Shown here: positions 49,951-60,062 of the stretch, piece by piece
Numbering within the stretch: position 1 is the first letter of the stretch
Layout of the letters: the number at the start of each line of letters is the position of its first letter
From: Tamarix chinensis
Lineage: Eukaryota > Streptophyta > Magnoliopsida > Caryophyllales > Tamaricaceae
Length of the DNA stretch: 64,000 nt
Assembly (NCBI GenBank): GCA_030549775.1
Contig: CM060178.1
Span: forward strand, 70,602,556-70,666,555
Direction: 5' to 3'
The notes under the pieces: generated by a model
What the model was told of the DNA's origin: nothing
What the model saw: only the letters and a program-made list of their open reading frames with translations
The model's database searches: none
Program-made: the position numbers and the translations under genes

Positions 49951-50700
49951 CGTGCCCAGCCATTCATCCGTTTTGATTCTTTGTCATGGTGTCCTGCATA
50001 ATTAATATATATCAAATAACTAAAAATCAAGCATATTTTTACCTTCCGAGCCAGGGCTCCGTGGTGTCCCAGGACACCATGCGGAAGCCCTAGCTCCACC
50101 ACTGACCCTAATACCACCATGCAAACCCTAATACCACCGTGCAACCAATAATACCACTATGCAACCATTAATACCACCATGAAAAACTCAATATTCCTTC
50201 ATACAAAACCCTAAATTCAGTACACATAAAAACCAAGGATTCATCCATACCAAACCCTAAATTCAAACCATATAAAACCATGAATTAGATTCTCCTATAC
50301 AAGACCATAAATTAGATTCTCCCATATAAAACCATAATTGATATACTCCCACACGAAATCCTAAATTTCCCATTTTATTATTTCACTCATGGATCATTAA
50401 AATATTTAGGTCAACTAACATCCCTTGGTCAACTTCTTTCCCCGTCCTCCTTTTTCATCCTTTCTCTCACACAAGCCACATCAACACCCTCACATGCATA
50501 TCTTACAAGGTCACAACACATAACATCATATACCACAATAATTCATCACTTATAGTACACGTGCCATGTAAATACATAATAATATGCTTGAATTCCACAT
50601 CATACCATATATGAAATAATTACAATAATAAACATAGGATGCATAACATACAAGGAATTTAATGCACATCAACACATAATAGGCCTTAGTAACCCCTTAC

Positions 50701-50762
50701 TTAAAATGACACCGGTCTTGGAGCACGCTCCTACGCCTCCTTAGGGCTTTGACTGGTCTCAC
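50701..50762 (-). other. 62-nt exon-like conserved block in LTR copy F
   Basis: On the minus strand preceded by CCTCATAATAG. The donor-like border has changed from GGTAAGG to AGTAAGG, so the splice-like GT is displaced or lost. Confidence 0.5.
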
Positions 50763-51267
50763 CTATTATGAGGGAAAAACTAGAAATTAGACTCCCTCTT
50801 ACTAAAAATACTATTAATTACTAATTTATTCTGATAATAGGTTTTTAATAAAATACTAAAATAATAATAGCAAAAATACCAAAAATAATATCAATATTAA
50901 TATTAACAAGAATAATAAAAATAGTAACAATAAAAATAAAAAGGGCATTACTCAAAAACATAGTGAAATAAAGGCTTTGGCCCCTTTAACAAAATAATAC
51001 TAATGATAATATTAGTAAAATAAATAACCAAATTTGGTAATAATATTAATAATAATAGAAAAACTAATAGTAAAGTAGTTGTAATATTAATAATGAAATA
51101 ATAATAATAATAGTAATTTGAAATAGTAATAATAAAAATAATAATTATAATGATAAACACATGTTAATAATAATAATAGTAATAATTGAAACAATAAGAA
51201 TAATAATAAAATTTAAATAAAAAATACAATAGGGCTTCAGCCCTCAATAGAAATAATAATCAAAACA

Positions 51268-51335
<68 letters not shown>
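51268..51335. repeat. AAT microsatellite in LTR copy F
   Basis: About 22 AAT units in tandem. Confidence 0.95.
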
Positions 51336-51337
<2 letters not shown>

Positions 51338-52062
51338 ATATTAAAAATAGAAATATTAATAATATTATTAATAGTATTTATATTCAAATAAATGAAATAA
51401 AATAAGTTAAGGCTTATAAAAAATAGGGAAAAGGGTTGAGAGGGTCTAGGGTTCAACCTTAGACTAACAGGGATGGGCGGCACTAGCGGTGGTGCTCGGC
51501 GGTGGCCGGAAAAAGAGAAGAACGGGATAAAAGTTGAATGCTGGAAAAAAGATATGGAGAATTAAGGTGAGGGTTGGGGTGTTTAGGGTTGCCCAGGAGG
51601 AGAGGAACAGAATAAGGGTGGTGGTGCAACCAAAGGTGGCGGCGCACGACCGCGGTGGTGGTGTTTGAATGGAGAAGAAGGAGAGAAAGAGAGGAGGAGA
51701 GGGAGGAAGAGGAAAAGAAAGGTAGGGGAGGGTAGAGTAGGGTCTGCAAAATAGAATGGGAGGTGAACGAAGTGGCGGAAGCGGCGTAAGAGGTGGCTAA
51801 GGGCGGCGCAAAGGGTGGCAGAGATGAAGAACGGATTGATCGGGAAGGCTACTTTGCACAGCCGGGGTAGTTTGTGTAGGAAGAATCGAGGGAGAAGGAA
51901 GGTACAGCTAGTTAGGGGCAGTGCAAGGAGTACACGGCTGGCCAGAACTGGCAGAGGTGTTGGCCGGAGGCGGCGAAAATGGTGTCTAAAGTGGCGGCGG
52001 TGGAAAGGTCAGAAATTTCTAGGTAAGCAGCCAAAGGTTCGATAGAGGGCAGATTATAGGGA

Positions 52063-52070
52063 TATTTATA
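52063..52070 (-). promoter_or_regulatory. TATA box of LTR copy F
   Basis: TATAAATA on the minus strand, in the context ACTCTATAAATATCCC, matching copy E. Confidence 0.55.
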
Positions 52071-54341
52071 GAGTAAAATGGAGGGCTAAGGTCAGAGGGC
52101 AAAATGGGAGGATCGGGCAGGTTGTTTAGGCTCACCGGCGGCAGCAAAAGCTGGCAAAAATCAAACGGTGGGATGGTTGTGTGCAGAAAAAGAAGGAAGA
52201 CTGTGTGAGGAATGGAGGAAGTGGTTTGAGTCATCGTGACCGGTGGAACGATAGGGAAAATATGGGAGGAATGACTAGCAAAACGGGCGAGATCGGCGGC
52301 ATCAGTTTCGGAGGTGGTTGGTCGACAATAATGGCAGGTGCGATCGGTGGGGGGAGAAGAAGGAGAAGGAAAGGTGTGGGGCGGACCGGCGGTCTGAGGA
52401 AAAAGAAAGAAAAGAAAAACAAACCAACCTGCGGAAGTAATAAAAAAGAAAACGAAACGCAGCGTTTAAGAAGGAAAAAAGGGAAAACGCGGCGTGATGA
52501 GGGAGAAGGAAGGAGGTTAGTCATGCGGTTTGGGCCGCACCGAAGGAAGGAGGGAGGGGGACTAGGCAGCGGGAGAGGCAGGCCCAAACGGGGAAAAGGA
52601 GAGGAAAAAGAAAAAGAAGAAAAGGAAGAAAAAGAAAGGAAAAAGGAAGGAAGAAAAGGAAAAGGGGAAAAAGGAAAAAAAGGAAAAGAGAAAAATAATT
52701 AGGTTGGGTATTTAAATTAATTAAAATATTTGGAATATTAAAAATAATAATATTTAAATAAAATAATATTTAAATTCCTTTTTAGGCTAAATTAGGATTT
52801 TTGAAAGATTTTTCATAAATTCAATTTTAATTAGCAAAACACCCTAATTTTCTTCAATTAAATTATTTATAAAATTAATATTAATTTAAAAATATTTTCT
52901 CCTTCTTTTTTTATATAAAATAATTTATTTAATTAATTTTTAAAATAAAATCCTGAAGTAGCTAAAATATCCAAAACTTTTCTAATAAAAATTAGTTATT
53001 ATTTTATTCTTGAATAGCCCTAATTAATTCCATTTTATTTTAATAAAAATAATTTATTCAATTCATTTTCATAATAAAACTTCATTTAAATATAATTTTT
53101 AAAATTAGAAATTTTTGGGACATTTTAGGTCCAAGGGAAAAAGAAAAGAAAGAAAAAGGAAGGAATCGGGCCAGTCGGCGCAGTGAGGGGGAAATATTTA
53201 AATGAAACGCGTTATTTAGGGGGGAAATGAGATAAAACACAGCGCTTGGGATACCGAAAGAAGAAGAAAAAAAAAGAAAAGAGAGAATGGGTCGTGGGAA
53301 GGAGAAGGAAGGGAAAGGGACTTGGGCCGCTGGCTGGCCCAAGTCGGAAAGAAGAGGAAAAGAAAAGGAAAAAAGGAAGAAAAGAAAGATAAAGGAAGAA
53401 AAAGGAAGAAAGAAAAATGAAAAAGGAAAAAGAGAAAGAGAAAAATAATTAGGCTAGGTATTTAAATTAATTTAAATATTTTGGATATTAAAAAATAATA
53501 TTATTTAAATAAAATAATATTAAATTTTCTTTTTAGGCTAATTTAAGATTTTTGAAAAGCTTTTTCATAAATTCTATTTTAATTATAAAATTACTCTAAT
53601 TTTCTCCAATTAAATTATTTATAAAATTCCTATTAATTTGGACCTACTTATTTTCTCTTAATTAAATAAAATAATTTATTTAATTAATTTCTAAAATAAA
53701 ATTCCTAATTAGTTAAAATACCAAAATTTCTTCCTAATTAAAATATTTATAAATTTCTTTCTTGAATTTCCCTAATTAATTTTCTTTTATTTTAATAAAA
53801 ATAATTTATTTAATTATATTTCCTAATAAAACCTCATTTAACTATAATTCTTAAAATTAGAAATTTTTGGAAAATTTCAGCAGGTTTAGGGCGGGTATAC
53901 CCATATCTGTATCCGAATCTGATTAGAATATCTGTACCCAAATCCAAACAGGTATCTGCTAATACATCCATATCTGTATCCATTGGATATCCATTACCCG
54001 ATGGATTATCTATTTATCCGTTAATGGTTATTATCCAATTGATAAATCCATTACCCGACGAATAAACCCATTTATATTTAAGCCAGATGAAAATTTTAAG
54101 CTTAATTTATACTATACTTATTTTAAAATTAAGGGCAAAAGGGTAATTATATATCGGGCAAACAGGTATGGATATGGATACGGGCCCATACCCATATCTG
54201 TACCCGAACCCGACGGGTATTTTTTTCCATCTTCCATATCTGTATATGCATTTGTTTATCTATATCTGTTTAAGTATCCGTTAGATAAAATCCATCAGGT
54301 TTCGGATAAAATCTGCCCCCATTTACATCCCTACTACTAAA

Positions 54342-55250
54342 TCCTTTGAGTTCTAACATTAGCGCTTGAGAATAAACAATTGGAAAGGAGAAAAAAAAAG
54401 AGGGTTGATGTTGGTCACTATCAAACATGCAAATAATCTGGTTTTTTTTTTGGGTATTTCAATTTGGTTTTCCCTTTTCTTTATCTAGTCTTAATCAGAC
54501 CTAATTAAATTTATTTTTTTAATTATCATTATCCACACCTAAAATATGTATTATAGTGGTCGTTATTGACATGAATTAGGAAGACAATGTAAACTAGAAT
54601 AATATTACCCTTAGAGATCATTACAGTAGTTGCATGATGTCTTATTCAATATGGAAGTAGTATTATTAGATATTGTGTTATAGTGAAAAGAATTATCCTA
54701 AGTGTTATGCGCATAATAAATAACAGGGATCAAAATCATGACACATTATTCACTATTTACATAAGTGAGTGTGTACAGTAGAAGGATGAGTATGCCTGTA
54801 TTCCTCCCCCCCCCCCCCACAAGGTTATATTACATCTCTAGACATACAATTGTCATGCATATTCCTACTAGCTTTTGAAAGGGGTTGGTACTAAATAACA
54901 AATTTTGGGGTAAACAAATAAATGGGTATTGCTTAACTCAACCTTAAAATGCATATCTTTCATCGATCATTAATGAATCAATTATCAATCCATACAATCT
55001 AGAATATCATTACACTAAATGAAGAACATTGAAATTTTATCCTAAATCTATGAAAAATAAGAACTTTTATCAATAGAAATAAATAGAAGGAACTAAAACA
55101 TTTACCAATTTGAGAATAAATCTAATTATTATTATTATTATTTTCCTCAAGAAAAAATTTATTCATATGATTATTATAATTATGTCATGAATGGCAACCA
55201 TCTAACATCTTACTAATAACTAAGCAACTTTATTATCTTTAATAGTAGTG
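54342..55250. other. AT-rich DNA between MITE and CACTA fragment, no call
   Basis: Interior of the second CACTA remnant by position. Contains a 13-base C run (54806-54818). No open frame of note. Confidence 0.5.
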
Positions 55251-55322
55251 TCTTTTAGTTTTCATTTGCATCTAATTTTATAGGAGGAGATACCATGTCG
55301 ATCATGGATAAATGATCCAAAG

Positions 55323-55560
55323 TGAGCAGTGGCAGTAGGTAGAATATACATAAGCCATGGAAAAGATGTTGCGATATTACACAATAAACCCTTGGATGAT
55401 AAGTACATGAAAGTGGTTGTCGAGATTTATTTAGATGATGATGCACCATTGTTTATGCCATTGTCTATGCCAAAGTTGAAGCTAGTATGTATAAGCTTTG
55501 ATACGTGTTGGCCTCATATGTTACATGGTCTCAAATCCGAGGTATGTTAATGTAATTTTT
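55323..55560 (+). pseudogene. CACTA Transposase_24-like gene, C-terminal fragment
   Basis: The frame reads 'AVGRIYISHGKDVAILHNKPL' then 'KYMKVVVEIYLDDDAPLFMPL' and 'SFDTCWPHML'. It follows the family's C-terminal pattern 'vA-GrI--s--g--vH--pLg-d--KV-Vd--l---a-LP-P----l-v---siG--v-WP'. The stop is at 55548-55550. It continues the gene interrupted after 43500, in the same orientation, separated only by the MITE with its nest and about 1 kb of AT-rich sequence that may be an intron. Confidence 0.65.
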
Positions 55561-55655
55561 AATTTATTATTTTTAGATCATGATAATATGTTATCTTCCA
55601 TATCAGTTTGTTTGATGGTTTTTTTATGAAGCATATATCACAACCTAATTAGGAT

Positions 55656-55927
55656 TAGGGTAGTAAATGAGGCGAGTCAAGCCTAGCCCAATACCCCTGG
55701 GCTTGGGCTCGATTCATTTAACTAAATAAACAAGCCGAGCCAAGCTTTTAATGAGCCAAGTTCATGAGCCAAAGCTATAAAATTAACCAAGCCTCAATTT
55801 TTTGAGCTCGGACTAGGATTGTTTAATAAACGACCCCAAAAGTGAGGCTCAAGTTCAGCTCATTTGACTAAACAAATGAGCTAAATTGAGCCGAGAATCG
55901 AACAGATTCAGCTCATTTATAGCTGTA
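55656..55927. mobile_element. hAT-like MITE, 272 bp
   Basis: Imperfect terminal inverted repeats TAGGGTAGTAAATGAG and (reverse complement of the right end) TACAGCTATAAATGAG, with an 'AGCCCAATACCCCTGGGCTTGGGCT' hairpin-forming interior and repeated 'GAGCC(A/G)AG'. Flanks ATTAGGAT and ATAGGAT look like a target duplication with one base lost. A related scrap lies near 58070-58160. Confidence 0.6.
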
Positions 55928-58720
55928 ATAGGATACACAACAACCTAAGCAACAATTGGGTGCAACTAAGAAAAAAAAAAGGCTATGAAACCCATTTTGA
56001 AGGCATCAAAAGACTAATCTAAGCCAAAAGTCCCTAAATGTAGCACTTCAATGAAAATTGCATCAGCTTGAGAATGTTGAAAGGGTATGCCAATAGAATG
56101 GAATTTGCAAAGTATATCATGATTCCCTATCCAAAGATTGTTATGTTCCATGAATATAATATTTTGATTGACCTTGCATGTATCAATATGGTCCATAATA
56201 GAGCAAGTTAATAACTCAATTATGCTAGTATATAATAAGTGAGTATCATTAATTGATTGTACCTAATTAAATGTATTGAATTATATATGTGTTTTCACAA
56301 GTTAATATGATCACAAATTTATCCATCATAGGCAGGATAAATGTTCAAAAGGTGTAAACGTAATGGGATATCCACTATTGGTTACTGTGTCCAAATAAGA
56401 TTTCAAGTTATAATGACAAAGTGGAGGATCGAGCACGATATTGATCTTTTTTCCTTTTTTTTGTGCACATCCCAAAAATAAATTATTTATTGGTCCATAT
56501 TAATCAAAAGTAAGGCTTAATGAAAATGGCTTATTATTATGAATGTAAACATTGAATTGCATGATCATTGGATGCTTTTAATAGTCTATCATGCAAGCCA
56601 AGTGTGTTTTTGGCTTTAATCTATGTAGGTAGATGTAGGTGATAAAGTCATGCAAATTGTGAATACATAAGATGTTTGAAACATTAAGTGTCTATTCATG
56701 TATACATGCACATATAATTTATAACAATTACATTCTATATAATATATGATTCTAAATGTTGGAGTATGGTTATGAGAATGTACCACGCTAGGAATGGAAT
56801 GGCAACAAATGTAATAAAATGAGAGATAGTCAATGAGGTTTACACTAATTGCAGTTTGAAGTAAGATAGTATTATTATTGTGAAAATGGGGTATCTTCTT
56901 ATACTAAAATTTTTTGATACTCTAATATATTTAATTTTGTTTGATGGTGCTAAGATAGAACAATGAGGTTTATGAAAGATATTATATCAAATATCAAAAT
57001 CCAACCTCAAATTCCAAAGAAGGTAAGCTTAAATTTTCTAAGCTTTGAAGAATTCTTACTAATGGATATTAACTGACAAAAAAAATATAAATGATTTTTG
57101 TAGTATTATCTGTTATATGGCGGTCAAGGTTATATCAATCAAGAAAACAATGAATTTTAAGAGGAGTGGGTATCCATGGTTGCTGCTAGTATGAATACCC
57201 AACATGTAAGTGTGTCGTTTATTATTATCCCTCTTTGAAATTTGTTATGATAAATTATTATTGTTATAGATATTGTATTTAAGCTAATTGTTTCCTGTCA
57301 ACATTGCCTTTTATACTATATATATATATTAATGAAAGTCTGGTTCACCAAGGTAACAAATAGAGATTCACTTGAAACTAGATTAGTATAACTATAGTTA
57401 GGAAGAAATATATAATGTTTTCATTCATCTCCAAAGTCGTAAAAACTTGTAAGGTAGATGATATTATTTTTTATTAGCATATTGAGTGTTGTTGGGTGAG
57501 ATAACAATTGATCAAACAGGAATGTTATAAAGAAGAAAATAGGAAGCGAGGCTTATGATGTTAATTAGGATTTTTTTTTTCATTCGAGTGTTGAAAAGAA
57601 GAATTTTATAAGATGACTCACCTATAGTGTGTCTCCAATGATTACAAATGTAGGATTAGGATTATGTATCTCAAATAATATAAATAAATAAAATTATTTT
57701 AATTCGTTCCATTAAAAATTTATATATTAACTCGATTCATATCTGCATATATTTTTTATTGAATATAAGATTTTAACAATATGTATTATATTATCTCTTT
57801 TTTTCCCCATATTCAACTAGTTTATATATAACACGTTACATAATTTAAAATTAATTGTTATAAAAGAATGAATAAATGCTACATATATATATAATGTGGT
57901 ACTTTTAAATAAACATTTAACAAACATATAATTGAGTATCAAAAAATGTTGTTAATGATATTTAATCAAACTTTTAAACAAGTTGGCTAACAATTAAACA
58001 TACCAAAATTATCCTGACTTAATATTAACTTTTTTAATAAATAAGTCTAGAAATTAAAATTAAATTTAACTTTTTTAACTAAATAAATAAGCCAAGACAA
58101 GCTTTTATCCAACATAACCAAATTGATTTGCAAACCAGTTTAGCTTATCGAACAACCATCTAGTGGTATGTCAAGGTGGGGGAAGTGGTTCACCGAGAGG
58201 TTGGTTATGATGTGAGAGGAAAGAGCGGGGTCAATTCACCTACTGCTACAAAGAATTTCGCAAATGCAGGCAGTAGAAATCAAAAGTAAATAACTGGAAC
58301 GAAATAATAAGTATCAGGACGAAAGAAGAAACATCAAACCCAATTTATCTCCAACCGATAATAAACTTATTCAGCCCATAGATATAAACCTACAACGTCA
58401 AAACAAACCGAAGGTAGCTTAAAAACAAAACTATCAAAACAAGTCTCAATTTGGTTTCCAGACCTGTACCCTATAAAGAAAATATCAGCTATGAACATCC
58501 ACCCGCTGAATACTATGATAGACTAACGTTTGCCTCTGTTGGAAGTCGACAGAGTCAACTGCAAACCTAAAGCCCATGAGCTGCTGCTCCATACTTACAG
58601 CCCCTTCTGAGAAAAACGAAAATATCAGAGATTAACTCAAACAGGCAAAAACTACCCAAGGTTCATCCTTGACTCAAAGCCCCTTCATCGACAAAATTTA
58701 GTCCCCGCCAGAAACCACCT
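55928..58720. other. AT-rich intergenic DNA between transposons and the HD-Zip gene
   Basis: No supported gene. Holds short TA-rich runs (57318-57333, 57880-57893) and a MITE-like scrap (about 58070-58160). From about 58160 to 58800 base composition rises, as expected for the 3' flank and UTR of the HD-Zip gene. Confidence 0.5.
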
Positions 58721-58726
58721 AAGATC

Positions 58727-58780
58727 TTTATTCCCTTATCCAATTATAACCCCTCCTATATATATCTATACAGCTTTATT
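58727..58780 (-). terminator. candidate polyadenylation signals of the HD-Zip gene
   Basis: AATAAA on the minus strand at 58775-58780 and 58727-58732, 36 and 84 bases after the stop codon. Plant poly(A) signals are loose, so the true site is uncertain. Confidence 0.4.
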
Positions 58781-58815
58781 TCTCCGTTCCGCTCCAAAAA
58801 GGCAGGCAACTTGGT

Positions 58816-60023
58816 TCAAGCACAATGAAGGGCACTCTTGATCTTCTGAATTGTGCAGGATACGAGGCTGTTCACGGTCTCGATAGATTCCATAGACAGC
58901 TTAGCTGTAGGGACAGAATCGACCAAGATTTGAAACGCAAGAGTCAGCAATGATCCGCCACCATTACTGTCCAAGAATGCATCAGCAATTGCAAATCCTG
59001 ACGGCAAAAGGGCCAGATAGTCTGAGTCCCCTCCGTTCATCACCACATCCATGGTTGCAGCATCAACTGGAGCATAGACTATCGCAGAACCCGCCCTATC
59101 AGACCACACCTCCTGTATTATCAGCATGTGGCTCTCCCTTTCTGGTGCAGCCTGCAAACAAGTCCTCAATATAATCAATCTGACGTAGACATAACGGTAG
59201 GCATACAAAGAAACAGAAAATAATATAATACGTTGATGGAGGTTTTAACACTCACAGGAGGGCAGAGGAGGCTAATGCTGTTGATTCCCTCCTGGTCCTT
59301 GGCTATACGAGTCATCTCCAGCATGAGTCCACCACTAGATAGGATGTCCCACTTACCCCGTGATTCTTCATTTCTTAAGAAATCAAACAGCTGAGGCCTT
59401 GGAACTGGGATAAAGACAGACGTTGCAGCACTCAACACAATACCAGAAGGCTCACCAGGTTCATTTACACTCACACGAGTTGTCACCTGAACCTGTATAT
59501 CTCCAGTCATATTCCCAATTTGGAGCTTCTCCCATCCTTGAAGAGATGAAGCGCATATCCCAGCACAGAAGTTAGCAGTAATACGCCTTGTCAGTTTCAG
59601 AATGCTTCTTCTCCCCTCTGCAGTCGTCATTCCTGAGAAGTATAACCAAAAAACGGTAGTGGAGAAGAAGCATCAAGTCAGAATCAGAGAAGAAAATCAC
59701 ATTCTTCTAGAACCGGATTCATCACAAGAAAGTGAAGTGGCAAACCTGATGTGTCCTCTGGGGTCGTCTTGGCAGACAAGAGGAAGGCCGAGCCATGACA
59801 CTGACGTTGCAACGTAGCAAGCCATCTTCGTGCTCCGAAGGCTAATCCAGAGAGGAGTAATGGTCGATAGAGATGGTGGATGGCATTTTCATCATATTCA
59901 ATATGTTCTATCCATGTTACCTGCCAAATTTCGAAAATTTCAAGACTAGAATTCTATTTTAGCCACAGATAGCCAGATTCAAAATCCAAATATCGATCTA
60001 ATCAGCGCACACATGATGGGCAA

Positions 60024-60062
<39 letters not shown>

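Larger units (their letters stand above)
48600..50104. mobile_element. non-autonomous hAT element, 1,505 bp
   Basis: Ends CAGTGGCGGAGCTAG and the reverse complement of CTAGCTCCACCACTG (14 of 15 bases paired), with a perfect 8-bp duplication ACCCTAAT (48592-48599, 50105-50112). The left half is very AT-rich; the right part (about 49350-49960) is GC-rich with a 199-codon minus-strand frame. No hAT transposase motif is visible. Just inside both ends lie copies of 'GGTGTCC(T/C)', the subterminal motif. Inserted in solo LTR copy F. Confidence 0.92.
47101..53127 (-). mobile_element. solo LTR (copy F, inner) carrying a hAT element
   Basis: Begins TGTAACACCCCAAAATTTAC directly after '...GGCGGTCT' of copy E and ends '...GGGACATTTTA'. 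The next bases 'GGTCCAAGGGAAAAAGAAAAG' resume copy E. The duplication is GGTCT (47096-47100) versus GGTCC (53128-53132), one mismatch. Net length without the hAT element is about 4.5 kb. Landmarks: tandem 'CCACTATT...GTGGATCGGTC' units (about 47890-48230), 62-nt block, AAT array (51268-51335), TATA box, purine-rich GC block (about 51440-52690), AT-rich tail. Confidence 0.8.
43565..53879 (-). mobile_element. solo LTR (copy E, outer) split by a second copy
   Basis: Perfect 5-bp duplications GCAGG (43560-43564, 53880-53884); termini TGTAACACCCC and GGAAAATTTCA. The left part 43565-47100 and the right part from 53128 are joined conceptually by removing copy F, giving a net length of about 4.28 kb, like copy B. 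Landmarks on the minus strand: TATA box 46780-46787, AAT arrays 45190-46075, 62-nt block 44902-44963, tandem 'CCACTATTTTAGCCAGTGGAT' units about 44300-44410. No interior region or second LTR of its own. Confidence 0.87.
43545..54333. mobile_element. hAT-type MITE (469 bp net) split by nested LTRs
   Basis: The left end TAGGGATGTAAAGGGGCAGG (43545-43564) pairs with the right end ...CTGCCCCCATTTACATCCCTA (54333). A perfect 8-bp duplication CTACTAAA lies at 43537-43544 and 54334-54341. The body (53885-54333) carries repeated 'ATACCCATATCTG' and 'CCCGA-GGGTA' motifs of the same MITE group as 31287-31872. Only 20 bp lie left of the inserted solo LTR. No coding sequence of its own. Confidence 0.9.
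35645..55560 (+). mobile_element. second plus-strand CACTA remnant, heavily interrupted
   Basis: Starts CACTACTATAGAAG at 35645, with subterminal-like 'ACAACGGT' and 'CACTATG' motifs up to about 35900. After removing the solo LTR at 36851-42656 and the MITE nest at 43545-54333, two pieces of a Transposase_24-type gene remain on the plus strand (42898-43500 and about 55323-55560). No TNP2 piece was found, so it appears non-autonomous. No right TAGTG end matching the left end was found before the HD-Zip gene. Confidence 0.55.

Noticed and set aside
52700..53879. A roughly 740-bp tandem duplication (two AT-rich tails with 'AATAATTAGG(T/C)T(G/A)GGTATTTAAATTAATT').
   Set aside because: Better explained by nesting: the first tail belongs to inner LTR F, the second to outer LTR E, with E resuming at 53128 next to a GGTCT/GGTCC duplication and net lengths that agree with copy B.
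58150..58156. 'CTAGTGG' as the right end of the second CACTA element.
   Set aside because: The bases before it do not mirror the left end CACTACTATAGAAG, and it lies in a MITE-like scrap.
59602..59817. Plus-strand frames over the HD-Zip exons (also 58950-59174, 62352-62744, 63345-63626).
   Set aside because: Antisense shadows of the HD-Zip IV coding exons.
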